Positions 10,343 to 22,071 of a stretch of DNA of 64,000 bases are shown here, one piece after another (the stretch's first letter is position 1; each line of letters begins with the position of its first letter). The position numbers were made by a program, and so were the translations under genes. Source of the DNA: Nymphaea colorata (lineage: Eukaryota; Streptophyta; Magnoliopsida; Nymphaeales; Nymphaeaceae); assembly GCF_008831285.2 (NCBI RefSeq), contig NC_045149.1, positions 6,191,500 to 6,255,499 of the forward strand, given 5' to 3'. The notes under the pieces are model-generated. The model did no database searches. It was not told where the DNA came from and was given only the letters and a program-made list of their open reading frames with translations.

Positions 10343-11617
10343 ATCCAATGATAATAAAGGTATAAAAGAAATGTACCAAAAAAAAAAGGTATAAAAGAAG
10401 GTTCAACTAAAAATTTGTGCAGCATTTTAGAATATTGGAAAATGTGAGCTAGAAGTAGCTCACTACACTTTTGTTTGATCTTGATCACAACAAACTCTTG
10501 ATTTGGTATGACTCAAGCCATAATAACTTTAGCCTATTGCTCATTTAACAAATATGTAAAATAGGTTATGCACATGTTAGCTTGATTCATAATGGCTCAA
10601 AAACAAGATTGGAGAACCTCATAACAGTGGGATTCTCAGTAATATTTCAAACCACTGACACTCTATCAAATAGTGGATTCTCAAAGTCCTCTTCTTTTTT
10701 ATTCTTGAGGTTAGCATTCCATTTCCAAGCCTTCCAACTCTATTCATGGAATGTCTAAAAACAAGACGCTCTGCATTGGAAGAACATATTCTTCTTGACT
10801 AATCGGAAGAGAATAAAAGATTGAGAGCCTAGCCATTTACACCTCTTTCTTTATCATTCATATGAAAACCCTTTTGATGTATAAGCTCGTAATCTCAGTT
10901 GTTGCCATTACAATAAATCAGCTACTTTCAATCAGTCATGTGCATAAGCATAGGTATGTACAGGAACAATATATGAGCAAAAAACATGTGACAAGAGAGC
11001 ATTGCAAACAAAAAAAGCAACAATGCTCCAAAGAAATAACTGTTTTTTTTTTTTACATATGAGCTATTTGTGGTTTTGTTTGCAATACTTTTCCCCAATT
11101 TTTCTGCGTGTTAGAGAATACTTTCTGAATCTGCAATTTCATGCACTAAATATTATCCTCAGGTCCAAATTAAAACTTTTAAAGCATACCAGAACAAGAC
11201 AACTACCAAATGCAACTGCTATCTTCTTAGCGCTTCTCTTCAATGTTAGTTTATACATCCACTGACCTCAATCTTGGAACTGAATTACTATCCTGTGGCA
11301 GAAATAAGCAGATCCTAGCATAAAAATCATCCTAAGGGAAGATCAGCTCCAAGAAATGATGTGATTCCACCATTTTGCACATACAGGTTTAGAAAAATGA
11401 CATGACAAGAAGATCAAAAGTAATAAAAGTTCCACATAATAACTAGCTCAATCTACCTTCTCAGATTAAGATCATCACCAAAAATGTGGAAGACAAATTC
11501 ACCAAGAATGACTTCCCTCGAGAACAACTGAGAAAGAATGAATCAGAGAGAGAGAGAGAACGAGCGAGACAGAGAGAGTACCATTAAAACGTTCCTTGAA
11601 GCAAACATCGATGAAGA
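10343..11617. other. Unassigned intergenic sequence
   Basis: AT-rich sequence with no recognisable protein or RNA gene. It holds a T-homopolymer near 11042 and a GA microsatellite near 11548-11562. Frames of up to 87 codons in this stretch show no family motifs. Confidence 0.5.
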
Positions 11618-13114
11618 TGTAACAACCCTAATTTTTAAGACAAATTTTTTTTTGAAATCCACAATCATTTTAAATTAAAATCACAATGCATGAGGATAAC
11701 ATTTCAAATATCTAGTTTCTAAAAATCATTAGGGGTTGTTACTAACTAACTCTAAACTTTCAACTTTAAATAATAATTTAAATTAAATCATGATCAAATT
11801 GATCTTTCACAAAAGTAGAGAGTGCAAAAGTCACTTAAAATTTCTAAACCACAAAATTTATATCATGACATAGATAGATTGGCCAGCACCAGATCATCAT
11901 TCAATGCAGCAGTCTCATCACCATCCCTTCTATTCATGATCACCTGAAAAATGGTAAATAGGGGTGAGAACTTGGGGAAGTTCTCATACAGTGTGTATCC
12001 TAAGCTTATTCCAGCATACATGGTTAGCAATGCATCATGCAACTTAACTTATTACTGCACAAAGTTAAGAGTTCTAATATATGCATTCATATCTATATGC
12101 ACATGGATAAAATAACATGTAATAATAACTAGTATTCGCAATTACAGTCATCATAAATTCATATATGAATGCATGCAGTATTAATTATCTATTGACATGG
12201 TTGTGACTATAATGAAGTTTATATTGTCCATAACCATGGGCGCTACGTGGGTGGTGACACAACCGACACTCGTTTATTTACCCAACATTTCCTTTTATAT
12301 ACTGCCCAAGGGTAACACCAAAACATGAACAACATAAATAACTCAGGCACTAGTACTAGACTTATAGATCAGCCACTGTCTTCCTCCATTGAACCAGCCC
12401 TTATAAAGGCTAATTGAATAGATGTTTTCTAAATCTAGTGGCAGGGGGAACTTAAGCATGCCCAAGTAAACACATAGCAGAAACAACAACAAAGAACCAA
12501 AAACATAGGTGACAAATATGGGCCCTACTCTACCTAACCCAGACAGAAGGACAACCCTCACCTCTTTCCTCATGCCACTACAACAATAACGTGTATTCTC
12601 TATGGGGCTGCCTAGGGTGACATCCATTAATATTTGATGCTCCCGAGCCAAATTAAAGCTAGAGGAGGGTTTTGAAAATTTTAAGAGGGAAATATTTCCT
12701 CGCATCGAGAGAGGGAGAGAGAGAGAAAAAAAAAAGTGATGGCAAAGGAGGGAGCAAGAGATGCACTTTTGCGAGGTAGGAGGATGAGGAAGAGTTTCTA
12801 GAGTACGGCACTGGCTTCGTCTTCTCTTGATCATCAGTCACTGTTGAAAGACACTCCTCTCAGTCTTCATCTTGCAAACATCTCCAACAATCTATGCCAC
12901 CTGCTCTCTCTCTCTCTCTCCCCCCCCCTTCCTTTGTGCTTCTTTTTATAAACCCTATGCACTAGCAAAATAACAAACGAGTAAAAAAGAAACAGGAGCG
13001 AATGTCGTTGGTCATCCTCCTTTACATTCTAATCATCTTCATTTCTATCATGGCTGTAGGAGTTTCCTTATTTTTAGGTTATGTTTTATTTTTCATTAAA
13101 ACCCGCAATTTACA
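11618..13114. repeat. Possible solo LTR or LTR remnant
   Basis: The segment starts TGTAACAACCCTAATTT, a common opening of Del/Tekay-type LTRs. It contains a passage (GGGTGAGAACTTGGGGAAGT, near 11965) and CT/GA-rich stretches of the kind seen in such LTRs. A candidate end is TTTACA at 13111-13114. The five bases flanking each side (GAAGA and CCTCC) do not match, so a clean solo LTR is not supported and the right boundary may be wrong. Confidence 0.3.
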
Positions 13115-13548
13115 CCTCCATTTTTATCCAATTAATTAGAATTAGTAATTGTGCAGCCATGCGAATGGATCAGACACCATTCCATTCATGGAAAACTCGA
13201 ACAAGAGTTTTGTTTTTCCACTCTATAATTAATCGAATTAAGTTATACCTGAGCTGAAGCTTGTTGATAGTTTATAGTGACATCATAGAACGTGCTACGA
13301 AGAGGATTGTCCATTTTAGCTGTAGGTTCTTCTAATGAATTTGTGGTGCATCTTCAACAAGCTATGCCTCTTGCTATCTCTCTCTATCTCTCTCTCTCTC
13401 TTTTGTGCTTCCTTCACTTAACAACAACTAAAATAAAACTAACCGAAATACGTTCTTGAATGTGCATAATATGTTGACAAGGTTGTTGAGTCAATTGAAC
13501 TTCTAATCCATTTGATTCTCATTTCGGTCCATCAGTCAAAATTCAGGG

Positions 13549-13683
13549 TGGCTCAGTGATGCAAGAACTTGTTTGGGTGAGAAGTACTCAGCTTCAGCGA
13601 AGTTTAATGGAGAAACCAGCACACATGACAAGTTTTATAATTTTCTTCGCCAAATCAGATACCCTGATCTTGACTTTTTGTAA
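13549..13683 (+). other. Exon-like open segment, unidentified
   Basis: A 44-codon plus-strand stretch reads WLSDARTCLGEKYSASAKF, then NGETSTHDKFYNFLRQIRY, and ends PDLDFL before a stop. The composition looks protein-like rather than random, but I do not recognise the family. It lies about 350 bases upstream of the IQD-like exon, on the same strand, and could be part of a host gene or an old retrocopy. Sequence from 13115 to 13548 and from 13684 to 14036 shows nothing else. Confidence 0.2.
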
Positions 13684-14036
13684 TATTTATTTTCTGAAAA
13701 AAGGCCAATCCAAGTCCATGTGTAAATTTTGTCAACATATTATTGTTAGTGTAATATATCATTAGAATGCCTTTGCATGTAAACCATCAAAGGTTACATA
13801 TTTCAATTACAAAACTATCACCTGATTCAACCGACTCACCTAAGTTACTTTGGATGATCCGATACAGTTGAGTTGGGACATAGCCAACTCTTGCTGACTA
13901 TTGGTGCAAAATTGGGTACTTTTAATAGTAATAGATCTTTCAAGCAGGCAGGAGGTTAAAAATTTATCTCCTTTATAGTTAATTTTCTATTTTATAGTCT
14001 TCTGTATTAAGTGTTTCTAAGTTTACAAATTGGAAG

Positions 14037-14317
14037 GGCCAGCTGAGCTTTGCCAAGGAGAAACTTGCTGACATGGCTGTCAATTCAACCTTGGTTTCCC
14101 AGCCAGTTCCTACAAAAAATTATGTCAATGGATCTAATGTGGAAGTTGAGACAAGGGCAACTGCTGAAGTATCATGTGAAGTATGCACCTTTGTGGCTAT
14201 ACACAAAGATGTACAAAGTGCTGATTTAGGTGTTGGAACCAAAGTTTCACATGATCCTGAGAAGATCAGAGAAGAGCAGGCTGCAATAAAAGCACAAGCC
14301 CTTTTCGAGGTTACCTG
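14037..14317 (+). pseudogene. IQD (IQ67-domain protein)-like exon fragment with frameshift
   Basis: The plus strand encodes LADMAVNSTLVSQPVPTKN near its start and DPEKIREEQAAIKAQAL near its end. The second motif is the entry to the first IQ motif of plant IQD calmodulin-binding proteins, closest in memory to the IQD30-32 group. The bases after it would encode the conserved RGYL in a shifted frame, implying one base lost near 14300. The exon would end right at CTG|GTATCT (14317/14318), a good 5' splice site. IQD genes carry a conserved phase-0 intron at just this point of the IQ motif. The acceptor is placed at AAG before 14037, tentatively. No following exon was seen to the right. IQDs are thought to scaffold calmodulin at microtubules and membranes. 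Confidence 0.6.
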
Positions 14318-16443
14318 GTATCTTTTATTTCTGGACAGTCATTTTGATTTCACCAATTCAAAATAACTTTATCAATTTTGTTTTATGTTAAAGAAATCAT
14401 TATTTAATCATAACATTGCATTATCTTGTTGGGTTTAAGGTAACTTCCATGGCAGTGTCTTATCCATGATGTATGTTCTTTGATTTTAAAAAGCTATTAG
14501 TTAAGCATTGACATCATAATGTCTGGTGCAAAAGTGAGAATGTTCTGATTTTGAAGAATTACCTAGAAGTCAAATTTTGTTGGACCAGAACATCGTTGGA
14601 TGTGAGTATTTTTACATGATTTACTATCGGTTTCACAACTTTTTTCCAGGACAGTTATTGATAGAAATAATGAACTTCCATTTTCTTGTGATGTGCACTG
14701 CTATAAACGTAGCCTTGAGTTTGTAGAGGTTGGGCATATCTGCACTTTCTATTTGATTTTGGATCTGAACCTCTCTAACCCCTACATTCTTAAAGAGGGT
14801 GCACAACTCATGTTTTTTCATGGATAGTTGACAAAGTTGGAGCACTAATTGCTTCATGAGATTATTGATTCAGACAGTTATGGTTTGGACATGTACCAAA
14901 ATTCTCAAATTACTGATTCTTTAACTATTATAGGATTTTTTGTTTTTATATCGAGAAAACATCAATTTTTTGTGAGTCTACCATGCATTTATAGTTGTTG
15001 AATGTGTAGTGTGAAAGTGAAAAGGGTGTTCAAACTAGGGATTTGGTACGCTATTATTTTGTATTTGCTGCCATCACATTCAATTTATTTTCTGAAATTG
15101 CTTGTGTGAATAGATTCAGGGCAAAGTTGGCACAGACACAAAAAACTTGTGGGATATTCTGTAATTCATGTTATTCTAAAACTGATTTCATGTTTTTTCT
15201 CTTCATTAAAATCCATCAATCTAAAGATGCACATAAATTTAGTTTCGATAGAATGAGAAAAATGAAAATACAGAAAAAGTTGAGAGAAAGAATAAGAAAA
15301 TGGGATGTGAAAGACAATAAACCAGTTCCTTGTTTGTTGCTAAACAGTTTAATCTTACTTAAATGATTTTTAAGTAAAAGCACCTTCTTCAAACTCAAGT
15401 AATTTCTGCTTTTTTAATTTCTCTAGGGCTTTGTTAAGCTGACAAAGTGACCAGCTTTTGCAACTTGATGTGTGTTTATCTATCTCATAGTTCCATGTTA
15501 CAACATGCATTTAGTTTTAGAATCCATAATTTGCTTACCTATATTGACCTAAATGTGGTATTGATTTGAAAGTTGCATATATTAGCGCCATGAGATGACC
15601 ATCGACCTTGTCATGCTATTGCTATCAGCAGTAACAGTTCTAGGAACTTTCTTCTTGATGTTTGTATGTGAAATGCTTGCTTCTTATGTTGTCCAAGTTC
15701 CATCTTCATTTTCCAGTGCTTTTGATAATCTATCTGGTTTATTCTAAGCACCAGGTTTTTTTTTAGTGTAACCTAGAAATGAGCCAAAAGGAAAGAAATG
15801 AGCTGGCAACTTGTTCCTATTTGTAGATCTGGAAGAGAGAACAGGTCCAACTAAGTTAATTTGGACAACTCTAGTGCATTTCGTGCTAAAAATTCATGTT
15901 CAACATAATCTTTGAGACATTTTTGCTAGGGCTGCTTGCCTATCCCCTCTAAGTAGGCTACTTTTTTGTCTCATTTAAGAGGTACAATAGATGTCAGTAT
16001 TGGTTATTATATATAGTGTTCTGCTTTCTTTTTGCAGTTATTAATCTGCAATTGATGTCTCTTCATCAATTGATTCACATACTAGGCATATGTTGTAGAG
16101 GTTTAGTTAGTAGTATGATAAAACAACCTTGAAATATGTTTTTGAAGCAATATCATTCCTTCGATTTAAGGCTATGTACACATCTTGTGGGCGCAAAACA
16201 AATCAGGCTGCTAAGTTCAACATGGACCTCTTTCTTTTTTCAGTTGCCTTTCAGGCCTCTTGCGATTTATCAGTTTACATTGATTACATGTGTTGAATTC
16301 TTTGTTATTAGCATATATAACGTTATCAACGAAGTAGATGCTGTTGGAGCTATTCGAGGAATCAAGATAGCGCACAAAGGAAAATGCAGAAATCAAAAAA
16401 AACATTCATCAATCCATGTGTTTCATAGGGCGGAAGTAGAACC
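14318..16443. other. Intron-like or intergenic sequence, no gene recognised
   Basis: T-rich plus-strand sequence with the look of plant intron DNA following the IQD-like donor site at 14318. I found no continuation of the IQ67 domain in any frame. Open frames of 60-109 codons here carry no family motifs. Confidence 0.45.
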
Positions 16444-16748
16444 TGTAGAGGCGACCGCCGACTAAATGTCGGCAGCTGTTGGTAGAACGGCTCCAGTCCC
16501 CATAGAGTCATTCCCCTGCGGAGGTAGCGGTGGCGGCGGCGGCAGTGGCAATGGGTTTCTCTCCTCAGCCATAGCAGCCCAGTGATGGGGACAGGCAATT
16601 CACGTATCGCTAAGGGGACCGATTACTCAGACGAAAAAAACTTGATGTATCTCACTCCATCACAAGACATGAGTATTTATACTTAACGGTCCGAAATGGA
16701 TATGAACCCGTATCGACGCAGGACTATCCAGATGGAGAAATCTCAACA
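16444..16748 (-). repeat. Copia-2 3' LTR (left boundary tentative)
   Basis: On the minus strand a purine tract (CTAGTGGGAGAT, about 16750-16761) is followed by TGTTGAGATTTCTCC, a typical PPT/LTR junction, placing the LTR start at 16748. A TATA box (TATAAATA, minus strand, near 16674-16682) lies about 70 bases in. The left end is either TGTAGAGG (16444) or TGTTGG (16477). A proline-rich short minus-strand frame beginning at 16572 lies inside. Confidence 0.6.
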
Positions 16749-16949
16749 ATCTCCCACTAGTTCAAGTCGATATCAAGGGTAAACAAAATGAATGGATTAG
16801 CCTTAAAATCTATTCCAAGGTCCCACCTTTGTTGTCTTACAAAACTTCTCAACAAACAAATGAGAATACAAAATAAATAGACAACAAACTTAATGAGAAT
16901 CAACAAACTGTATGTGATCACATTCATAAATGTTTGTATAATAGTGTGC

Positions 16950-18293
16950 TTACATTGAACTACACAAACACATCCTCTTTACATGTTCAAAAAACTTACC
17001 AAATGCTAGCGCATTAGTAAGAGGATCTGCAACCATATCTATAGTTCGAATGTGTTGAATACACACTAGCTGATTCTCTGTTCGTTCTTTAACAACAAAA
17101 TACTTAAGTTTCATATGCTTATAAGAAGTAGTACTTTTGTTGTTATTGGAAAAGGAGACTGCAGCTTCATTATCACAGTGAACCTTAAGTGGTCTATCAA
17201 TAGATTCAACTATCTTGAGCTGTGAAATGAAATTCTTTATCCAAATTGCCTGCGATGTAGTCTCATATAATGCAATGAATTCTGCTTCCATGATGTGAGT
17301 AGCAGTCACAGTCTGCTTTTTGCTCCCCCATGAGATGGCACCTCCTGATAGAAGGAAAACAAAATCAGTAGTAAACTTTCTACTATCGGTACATCCTCCA
17401 AGTTCGGCGTCAGAATAGCCAATCACTTCTAAATGGTCCACCTTGTGATATGTCAACATATAATCTTTTGTCCCTTGCAAGTATCGCATGACTCTCTTTA
17501 CGGCCTTCCAACGTGCAATGCCTGGACTAGACTAAAATCTACCAAGCATGCCAACAGCAAAAGAAATGTCAGGCCTAGTGCAAATCTACGCATACTACAA
17601 GCTGCCAACCACTGATGCATATAGAATGTTGATCATTTGTGTCTTTTCAAATTCATCCTTTGGACAATCATTTAGGCTCAACTTATCATCTTTAGCTATG
17701 GGTGCCGAGATAGGAGAACAATTCCCCATCCCATATCTTTTAAGAACTTTATTGATGTATGCTGATTGGGAGAGACTTAAAACATATTTAGATCTGTCTC
17801 AACGAATCTCAATGCCGAGAACAAATGAAGCCTCACCCATGTCCTTCATCTCAAAATGAGATGCGAGAAAATGTTTGATTTCTGTTAGCAATTGAAGATC
17901 ATTTGAAGCAAGTAAAATGTCATCCACATATAAAGTCAAAATTATGAGCTTACTCCCACATGTCTTAAGATACACAGATCGATCAATGATGTTTTCTGTA
18001 AACCCAAAAGTTGTAATGACTTCGAAAAACTTAATGTATCATTGACGTGAGGCCTGTTTAAGTCCATAAATCGCTTTATTAAGCTTGCAAACCAAATGAT
18101 GTTTACCACTCTCAGAAAACCCTTGAGGTTGATCCATATATACCTCTTCATTCAAATCACGATTTAAGAAAGCCGTTTTCACATCCATCTGATGTAGCTC
18201 TAAGTCAAAATGAGCTACAAGTGCAAGGACAATCCTCATTGACTCTTTAGCAGAGACAGATGAATATGTCTCATTATAGTCAATGTCATCCAT
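16950..18293 (-). pseudogene. Copia-2 reverse transcriptase and RNase H, broken
   Basis: The minus-strand frame 18293-18039 holds HQMDVKTAFLNRDLNEEVYM and KLNKAIYGLKQA, the central Copia reverse transcriptase motifs with the first catalytic Asp. The next fragments carry LYVDDILL (about 17915-17935), DMGEASFVLGIEI and YASVVGSL with stops between them. RNase H is a continuous 179-codon frame (17489-16950) with GYSDAELGGCTDS, TVTATHIMEAEFIALYE and VHCDNEAAVSF. The final segment ends TIDMVADPLTNALAF near 17000. The breaks make the polyprotein non-functional. Confidence 0.8.
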
Positions 18294-18621
18294 TTGTGTG
18301 AATCCTTTAGCAACCAGTCTTGCCTTGTATCTCTCTATGTTACCTTTAGAGCCCCTCTTGGTCTTATAGACTCATTTACACCCTACGGGTTTAACTCCTT
18401 CAGGCAACGACACAAGGCTCCATGTCTGGTTTTTAGCCATAGAGTCAAGCTATTCTTTCATGACATTAATCCAGTTGTCTGTATTGTTTGCTTTCAACGG
18501 CTTCAATAAATGTGAAATGGTCATCATCAACATCTATGAAATCACTAGGCTCTTATAGGTATACCACATAGTCTTATGATATGGCAGATCTCCTGGCTCT
18601 TGCAGATCTACGAACAGGTAA

Positions 18622-19873
18622 TTAATCATTTTCAATTTGTATGTCTACATCATGTTCGTGTTCATCAGTATGATCTACATTTAATTCATCTGGATATGAT
18701 GCATTACCTATATGATTTGCATTCATGCCATCATGAGAGACAACATAATCATACACACTTGCATTCTCTTTAGCAGGTCTACTTTTAGTATCCTGTATTT
18801 CTTCAAAAATGAAGTTTTGTAATGCATCTAGTCCAAATGAGCCATCTTCCAGGAATTTAGCCTTATCTGTTTCCACAATATGTGGTGTATGAGATGGACA
18901 ATAAAACCTGTAGTCTTTCGATCTTTCTGGATAACCAATAAAGAAACCACTAGTTGTTATATGATCAAAGGCTTTTATGTACGGATTGTACAATTTAGCT
19001 TCAGTAGGACATATCCATATGTGCATATAAGAGAGAGAAGGTTTTCTACCTGTCCACAATTCGTAAGGAGTTGTGGGAACAGCCTTAATAGGAACCCTAT
19101 TTTGAATATGCACTGCTGTTCTGAGAGCTTCACCCCACAAAGTTAGAGAGAGAGTCGAATAGTTTAACATAGCTCGAACCATTTCTTTAAGTGTACGATT
19201 TCTTCTTTCAGCAACACCATTTTGGTAGGCGCTGCCAGGCATAGTGCATTGAGGCACAATGCCTTCTTCTTTTAGAAATTGTGCTAATGGTCATTCCCTT
19301 TGTCCCATCTCAGTAAACCTATCATAATATTCACCACCTCTATCTGATCTGACTATCTTGATAACTTCATCGGTTTGTTTCTCCACTTCTTTCTTATAGT
19401 CCTTGAAAAACTTGACATACATCGGATTTTTTAAAGATTAAGTAGAGATACAAATACCGAGAATAGTCATATATGAAGGTGACAAAATACTTTTCGCTTG
19501 TATAACAAGGAGGGAAAGGTCCACAAACATCTGTGTGAACAATTTCTAATGTTTTAGTACATCGTTCGGCACCTTCTTTATATATGTTAGTTTGTTTTAC
19601 CTTTATGCAATCTACACATATGCCTTTATCTGTAAAATCAAGAGATCGTAAGATCCCTTCATTTAAGAGTCTCCTTATTCTCTTTTCAGAGATATGACCC
19701 AAGTGGCGGTGCCATAGCATGTACGAATCATCCTTTATGGTACTACGCTTATTGTCACTTATACAACGACTAGAAACCAACGATTCAGGAGATTGGATCT
19801 TCACATTCAACTTGTATAAACCATCACACAAAATAGTAGAACCAATTTCAACAAGATCTTTATAAATGAACAT
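18622..19873 (-). pseudogene. Copia-2 GAG-pre-integrase and integrase, broken
   Basis: Frame 19873-19394 begins in the linker after protease. It contains the HHCC zinc finger (WHRHLGHISEKR ... CVDCIKVKQ) and the first catalytic Asp in EIVHTDVCGPF, then FVTFIYDYSRY. Frame 19257-18622 resumes with YQNGVAERRNRTL, which carries the catalytic Glu, then TAVHIQNRVP and the C-terminal FFIGYPERSKDYRFY. The middle, with the second catalytic Asp (RSDRGGEYY near 19330-19355), is in another frame. Integrase would join Copia cDNA to the genome. Confidence 0.8.
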
Positions 19874-20064
19874 CTTTGAATTCTCAAACTTTTGTCTCTG
19901 TCTTCAAAACAAATTCCATGTACGCAAAAATAATTGAACAGGGATTAGACATTACACTTCAAAGATGTATTTTCTTAAGTTTTCCTTTTCCAAAATGCAA
20001 AACCACCAAATATGATCTCTTATTTTCAAACCTATCAGTAGATGAAGATTTTTCAGGAGTCTAA

Positions 20065-20950
20065 AATTAATCATCGAGAATTTATAAACTACATTACAAA
20101 ATCTTATTTGAATTTTGGCTTAGGTATCAACTTACAGAACAGGCATTGTTTGGCATATCTAAAATTAAACACTAAGTAAATGCTCTATAGTTTCAACTAG
20201 TGTTTCCTAAATATCTTTGGGGTAGATGTATACAACATTCACATGTTGTTCTTGCTACCAAATGATCCGTATAGACCAACTCAAAAACTAATTACCCAAG
20301 ATCCTTTTAAGCTTTAACCATGGGAATGTGATCTCCTACGTTGAAACTTTGAACTCGATTCTTGTTTTTGCTTAATTTGTCTAAAAGATATAAATAAAAC
20401 TTTTCAAGGATTTGAAAATGAACAATTCAAAATCTTGCAAGAGAATCGGAAATAGATACTCATGATTGTAGACTCTGCTCTTTTTCTAACAGTAACCAGC
20501 AAAAGTAAACCTGCGTCTGCAAAGTCAAGAACCTGAGACCAGTGGTTGACGTTACAGGGTGAAAAGGAAACAGCCGGACTATGAACATTTCATTTACTCG
20601 AGAGCCAAATCTTGAGTGCTATCATAATTTTTGGGCACATAGTTTATAGAGTGCATCTGCTAAATGCCAGAGTGGCAAGGAGAAATGTGACTTGAATTTC
20701 CCCACTTTTCCATCTTGCAAATGTGGAAAAGTGACAAAACAATAGGAGAAATTATAGAATGACAGAATATCAGGAGAAAAACATACACACAAAAGTGAAA
20801 CAACCCAAGAACAAAACAATGAAAAAAAACAAAACAAAGAACAAAACAAAAAGAAATGTTCGAGAGAGAACCCAAGAACAGAACAAAAAGCAAAATCAAA
20901 CCTAAGAACAAACAAAGAGAATTTGTTTATCAACAGGGAACATAAACAAC

Positions 20951-20983
<33 letters not shown>

Positions 20984-22066
20984 TGTTTCTCTTATCGATT
21001 CTCCTTCCGACTATCGTTCTGCCTCAGTTCCTCTTTCTTCTCTTTCAGCAGGCCAATCGCCCAACTTTGCTTCCGAATGTTGGTGTTGGGTGGTGTACTG
21101 GTGTTAGGGAAGACGTTTATGAGGAATAAACAAGAGAGAGAGAGAGAGAGACCACCAATAGTCTTCACTAACGTACAGAAACCACCAATAGAAAGGAAAA
21201 AATTTTTACAAGCAAAGGGGAACGGGCGGGAAGCTTCTTTATAATTTTTTTTTCAATATCATAAAGCTTTTATATCATTTTTTAGTTTTTTAATATATGT
21301 TTGATGTCTTAGTACTTTTCAAATTTTATTTTTTATAATCGAAATACATTTTTAACCGTTCCGATTCACAAATGATTTCAAGTAGCTGTGCCTGGGCCCA
21401 TTTCAAATTTAGTATGAAAATTTAAAATATTTATATGATATGCATACATATAAGTATATTTAAAATTAATAAAAATAATTAAAATCAGTCTCGTCCAAAT
21501 GTCAACCCAAGCAAGGGCCAAGTTGGCCCAAGCGCATTTTTAAGGCCCAGTAGACCCGAGCGCTTTATCTAAAACTATCTTTCATTTCATAATATGGTTG
21601 TCTTGAAGGATAACCATAATCTTTTTCTTTTATAAATACTTAAGTAAAGTTGGATTACTGCTTTATACATGTGATGTCATATAGTTTTGTACTGAAATTC
21701 TTATTAAGGACTTGACTTATCATCTTGTGTCATCGTATTCATCTTTTAGTAGAGTTTTAACTCCAATATTATTTTTTGTGTCCAAATAAATTTCTTGGTT
21801 TGTATTTATTTGTTTTGATCTTTTAAGTGACCTTCTAATTCTTAGAAGTTGTAAAATATTGGTTAGTTTTATTCCTAAGTCCTTTTGATAAATAATTTGA
21901 TCTTGATCTTTTAGATTTTCATATTTTATTTTTATGAACAAATATTTATTCCTTAATTTTGACATAGTTGGTTAAGATGTTTTAACTGTTAGCTTATCAA
22001 TTTTCTCAATAAGTTCTTCATACTCATAAATTGTCATATTTGATTTCTATGTCTTTAAGTTGTTTA
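20065..22066. other. Unassigned sequence between Copia-2 and Gypsy-2
   Basis: No protein or RNA gene recognised. It is AT-rich, with GA microsatellites at 20955-20982 and about 21133-21151. A low-complexity minus-strand Phe/Leu-rich frame lies at 20933-20622. The missing gag/protease of Copia-2 could not be found here. Confidence 0.5.
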
Positions 22067-22071
22067 AGGAT
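22067..22071. repeat. Gypsy-2 target-site duplication, left copy
   Basis: AGGAT directly precedes the LTR start TGCTCGCATC. The same five bases follow the other LTR at 38839-38843. Confidence 0.85.

Larger units (their letters stand above)
16444..20064 (-). mobile_element. Copia-2: 5'-truncated Ty1/Copia retrotransposon
   Basis: A minus-strand Copia element retaining, from 5' to 3', the GAG-pre-integrase/integrase region (19873-18622), reverse transcriptase (about 18300-17540), RNase H (17489-16950) and one LTR (from 16748 leftward). No protease, gag, primer site or second LTR was found to the right of 20064, so the 5' half is missing. All domains carry breaks. The left boundary depends on the uncertain LTR end. 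Confidence 0.75.

Noticed and set aside
16461-16572. Proline-rich minus-strand frame starting MAEERNPLPLPPPPP, resembling the start of a gag.
   Set aside because: It lies inside or at the edge of the Copia-2 LTR, has no primer site next to it and ends after about 37 codons. Probably chance.
20923-21129. Frame with an Arg-Glu repeat (RERERERE).
   Set aside because: Translation of the GA microsatellite at 20955-20982.
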